DNA of 38,289 nucleotides from an uncultured Clostridia bacterium. GTDB lineage: Bacteria > Bacillota > Clostridia > Lachnospirales > CAMVHY01. The notes under the pieces are model-generated. The model was given only the letters and a program-made list of their open reading frames with translations, searched no databases and was not told where the DNA came from. Position numbers and translations under genes: made by a program. Below are positions 35,660-38,289 of this stretch, piece after piece; position 1 is the stretch's first letter; every line of letters begins with the position of its first letter. The stretch covers positions 1 to 38,289 of the forward strand of contig CANEHT010000012.1 of NCBI GenBank assembly GCA_947427385.1, read 5' to 3'.

Positions 35660-36715
35660 TTGTCAATTATTATTTCCATTTTTATTTTTAGTGTGATTGT
35701 TATAATACATGAATTTGGACATTTTATTGCCGCTAAAAAAAATAATGTAATGGTTGAAGAATTCGCAATTGGTATGGGCCCCAAAATTTTTTCGGTTAAA
35801 AAAGGTGAAACAATTTATTCACTACGTTTGTTTCCAATCGGTGGATTTTGTCAGATGCTTGGTGAAGATTCTGTAAATTCAAGTGAACGTTCGTTTGGCA
35901 ATAAGTCCGTTTTGCAAAAAATAATTATTGTCAGTGCGGGTGCCGCCATGAATTTTTTACTCGCATTTATTATTTTTATATTCCTTGTCGCATTTAGTGG
36001 CACAAGTACGCCACGTGTCAATAAAGTTTTTGATGGATATCCAGCTAAAAAAGTTGGCATTTTACCGGGAGATTACATACGTTCTGTAAACGGCAATAAA
36101 ATTAATATTGCTCAAGATTTAAGCTTTTACATTTCTGATTCAGGTGACAAAGAAATTGAATTAGGAATTAAGCGCGACGGAAAATTGTTAAATTTTTTGA
36201 TCACGCCTGTTAAAAGTGAAGATGGCCGATATATTTTAGGATTTGAGAAAGATATCGTTTCAGGTTTGTTCGCAAAAATTGATGGAGTACGTAAAATAAA
36301 TTTGATCGAAATATTTTTGAATGCGTTTTTTATGATTTTGTTTTATATCAAATTGACATTTATCGGTTTGTTTAGATTGTTATCGTTTAAACTTTCAATA
36401 AGTGAAATGTCGGGCCCAATTGGCATTGTAAAAATTATTGGCGATACTTATAATTTATCGATAGCGGCAGGTTTTATTTACGCACTTGAGTCGATTGCAA
36501 ATTTTATGGCGATACTTAGTGCAAATATTGGCATATTTAATTTGTTGCCGATACCGGCATTAGATGGTGGACGATTATTTTTTTTGTTGATAGAAGCTTT
36601 TAGGCGGAAGCCAATTAATGTTGAGAAAGAAGGATTTGTACATCTCGTTGGTTTTATTATTTTAATGATTTTCGCTGTTATTATTGCGGTTAGTGATATT
36701 ATAAAAATTATTTGA
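35660..36715 (+). CDS. rseP: Site-2 intramembrane zinc metalloprotease RseP/RasP family
   Basis: A 351-aa membrane protease that cleaves transmembrane anti-sigma factors and remnant signal peptides. It has HEFGH at residues 17-21, one PDZ domain (about 110-190), and the second zinc motif NLLPIPALDGG near the C-terminus. TTG start with GAGGTG 6 nt upstream, just after dxr. The uppS-cdsA-dxr-rseP order is standard in Firmicutes. Confidence 0.96.
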   Translation: MSIIISIFIFSVIVIIHEFGHFIAAKKNNVMVEEFAIGMGPKIFSVKKGETIYSLRLFPIGGFCQMLGEDSVNSSERSFGNKSVLQKIIIVSAGAAMNFLLAFIIFIFLVAFSGTSTPRVNKVFDGYPAKKVGILPGDYIRSVNGNKINIAQDLSFYISDSGDKEIELGIKRDGKLLNFLITPVKSEDGRYILGFEKDIVSGLFAKIDGVRKINLIEIFLNAFFMILFYIKLTFIGLFRLLSFKLSISEMSGPIGIVKIIGDTYNLSIAAGFIYALESIANFMAILSANIGIFNLLPIPALDGGRLFFLLIEAFRRKPINVEKEGFVHLVGFIILMIFAVIIAVSDIIKII

Positions 36716-36725
36716 GGTGTTCGTC

Positions 36726-38111
36726 ATGCAAAAAATAAGTGAAGGTTTGACATTTGACGATGTTTTGATTTTACCGTCAAAGCTATCTATCAATTACGAT
36801 GATATAAATTTAACAACAAAGCTTACTCGTTCAATTTCATTAAATACTCCATTAATTAGTGCGGCATTAGAAACGGTAACGGAATCTAAAATGGCAATAG
36901 CAATTTCACGTCAAGGCGGTATTGGTATTATTCATAAAAATATGTCGATTGAACAGCAAGCTACTGAGGTTGATAAAGTTAAACGTTCACAGCATGGAGT
37001 TATAACGGATCCATTCTTTTTGTCGCCAAATAATTACATATATGAAGCAGATGAACTTATGGCAAAATTTCATATATCAGGTGTACCGGTTTGTGAAAAT
37101 GGTAAATTGGTTGGGATTATTACTAATCGTGATTTACGCTTTGAAACTAATCGTGAAAAGAAAATTTATGAGGTAATGACTTCAAAAAATTTGATAACTG
37201 TTCCCGAAGGAACTACTTTTGAGGAAGCTAAAAAAATTTTTGCTAAACATAAAATCGAAAAGCTACCAATCGTTGACAGTGATAACAAGCTTAAAGGATT
37301 AATAACTATTAAAGATATCCAAAAACCGATTAAATATCCAAATTCTTCACGTGATAGTGCTGGCAGACTTTTAGTTGGGGCAGCTGTCGGATGCGATGAC
37401 GATGTCGTTTCGCGCGTTGAAAAACTTATTGAAGCAAAAGTTGATGTTGTTGTTGTCGAAGAAATTTATGGATATTCTGATAAAGTTATTACGACAATAA
37501 AGTTATTAAAACAAAAATTTCCATCGTTGCAAATTATTGCAGGAAATGTTGTTACGGCTGAAGCCGTGCATGAATTAATTGATGCCGGTGCAGACGCAAT
37601 AAAAGTTGGATTTGGGACTTCTTCAGTTTCTGCCGCACATATTGTTTCAGGAGTTGGGATGCCACAACTTACTGCTATTTTTAATTGTGCAGAAGTTGCA
37701 AAAAAATATGATATACCAATAATTTCTGATGGCGGTATAAAATATTCTGGTGATATTACGAAAGCGATTGCTGCCGGAGCAAATGTTTGCATGATTGGGA
37801 ATATGTTTGCGAGTTGTGATGAAAGTCCTGGTGATATTGAACTTTATCATGGCAGAAAATATAAAACTCATAAAGGATTTGTTGAAAATAATTTAGAAAA
37901 CGTTGAAGGGCGTGTTGTATATACAGGTAAACTTTCTGATATGTCAAAACATTTGTTAAATGGTTTAAAATCTGGGATGTATTATTGTGGGGCAAGAACT
38001 ATCGAAGATTTACAACGAACTAATTTTATAAAAATAACAGAAGCAGGAATGCGTGAAAGTCATCCTCATGATATTCAAATTACAAAAGAAACTTATAATT
38101 ATTCTGAGTAA
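36726..38111 (+). CDS. guaB: IMP dehydrogenase homolog lacking the catalytic cysteine and flap (probable pseudoenzyme)
   Basis: The 461-aa protein aligns with GuaB end to end: EGLTFDDVLILPSK, VTESKMAIAISRQGGIGIIHKNMS, two CBS domains (about 85-205), GRLLVGAAVG, IIAGNVVTAEA, SDGGIKYSGDI, and ESHPHDIQITKE at the end. Active-site parts are changed. The loop normally GPGS(I/V)CTTR reads GTSSVSAAH, with Ser302 for the catalytic Cys (codon 37629-37631). The NAD-site DTAHGHS reads EEIYGYS (245-251). SAGMDTVTE reads SAALETVTE. The mobile flap with the Arg-Tyr pair is deleted, making the protein about 27 aa short. It cannot work as a normal IMPDH or GMP reductase. The CBS region appears intact, so a regulatory role is conceivable. 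I chose ATG 36726 (GAGGTG, 6 nt). Confidence 0.85.
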   Translation: MQKISEGLTFDDVLILPSKLSINYDDINLTTKLTRSISLNTPLISAALETVTESKMAIAISRQGGIGIIHKNMSIEQQATEVDKVKRSQHGVITDPFFLSPNNYIYEADELMAKFHISGVPVCENGKLVGIITNRDLRFETNREKKIYEVMTSKNLITVPEGTTFEEAKKIFAKHKIEKLPIVDSDNKLKGLITIKDIQKPIKYPNSSRDSAGRLLVGAAVGCDDDVVSRVEKLIEAKVDVVVVEEIYGYSDKVITTIKLLKQKFPSLQIIAGNVVTAEAVHELIDAGADAIKVGFGTSSVSAAHIVSGVGMPQLTAIFNCAEVAKKYDIPIISDGGIKYSGDITKAIAAGANVCMIGNMFASCDESPGDIELYHGRKYKTHKGFVENNLENVEGRVVYTGKLSDMSKHLLNGLKSGMYYCGARTIEDLQRTNFIKITEAGMRESHPHDIQITKETYNYSE

Positions 38112-38121
38112 TAAAAAGTAG

Positions 38122-38157
38122 AAACCTTTACTTTTTTTCAAGAAAAGTAAGGTTTTA
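38122..38157. repeat. Palindromic repeat / likely terminator after guaB
   Basis: AAACCTTTACTTTTTTTC pairs imperfectly with AGAAAAGTAAGGTTTT. The stem matches the CCTTTACTTTTCTTGA palindrome at 26687-26825, and both copies sit just downstream of an operon. Confidence 0.7.
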
Positions 38158-38187
38158 AAATAAAAGCAAAAAATTTTTTTTAAGTAC

Positions 38188-38216
38188 TTGACAAACGAGA
38201 AAAAAGGTGCTAGAAT
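38188..38216 (+). promoter_or_regulatory. Strong promoter, probably of an rRNA operon beyond the window
   Basis: TTGACA (38188-38193) and TAGAAT (38211-38216) are exactly 17 bp apart. The downstream leader contains TTGAAAACTGAATAA, a string typical of rRNA operon leaders and spacers in Firmicutes. No coding frame follows inside the window. The rRNA assignment is inference. Confidence 0.65.
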
Positions 38217-38289
38217 AAAAAAGTTGTGCGAAATAATGAAGATTGAAAACTGAATAATTGTTGAGTAAAGTCTGCGAAGTAATCCATAG

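Noticed and set aside
36726..38111. GMP reductase instead of an IMPDH homolog
   Set aside because: GMP reductases also need the active-site Cys, normally lack CBS domains, and match this sequence less well than GuaB.

Overview
The window is strongly AT-rich, uses the standard bacterial code (TGA is a stop in many genes) and has Shine-Dalgarno-led genes with frequent TTG starts. The housekeeping set (FtsE-FtsX-M23 peptidase, Ffh-S16-KhpA, UppS-CdsA-Dxr-RseP) points to a low-GC Firmicute (Bacillota). I cannot fix the class; a Negativicutes-like lineage is possible. Very large Asn/Lys/Ile/Phe-rich proteins, one with an OTU-type deubiquitinase-like domain, suggest a host- or protist-associated life. 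That lifestyle is inference.

Layout, left to right. (1) 1-1188: SD-like tandem repeats at the edge and an M24 aminopeptidase. (2) 1204-12856, minus strand: two very long frames that almost certainly encode one 3883-aa protein, interrupted at a ten-base A/T homopolymer. It has an unrecognised N-terminal domain, a long two-helix-repeat solenoid, a TolA-like Lys/Ala/Glu stalk from 24-bp repeats, and a hydrophobic C-terminal anchor. (3) 12943-16999, minus: folC, then the divisome module M23 peptidase/ftsX/ftsE. (4) 17094-19201: a small radical SAM protein with unusual cysteine spacing, a YhhQ/VUT-family queuosine-precursor transporter, and two half-size TSUP (TauE/SafE) genes. (5) 19348-24024: a 1558-aa OTU-domain protein that seems to carry a second, catalytically dead OTU-like copy. 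(6) 24016-26667: tsaB, then ffh-rpsP-khpA. (7) 26668-27008: a nested palindromic repeat and tRNA-Trp. (8) 27009-30584: a double glycosyltransferase of the PMT/GT39 type and dcd. (9) 30673-32907: a third large protein (744 aa) of the same compositional style. (10) 32990-38111: the uppS-cdsA-dxr-rseP isoprenoid/envelope operon, ending in a guaB-like gene whose product lacks the IMPDH catalytic cysteine and mobile flap. (11) The right edge holds a palindrome and a near-consensus promoter that looks like an rRNA promoter running out of the window.

The housekeeping genes are ordinary and form tight operons. The accessory content is three stand-alone transcription units of large proteins, each with its own promoter, placed between housekeeping operons. 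They share a recurrent 'FS-x-E-Q-I-x-x-I' helix-start motif. The best candidates for undescribed biology are the family of giant helical-repeat proteins with the OTU domain, the homopolymer-interrupted 3883-aa protein, and the apparent pseudo-IMPDH.
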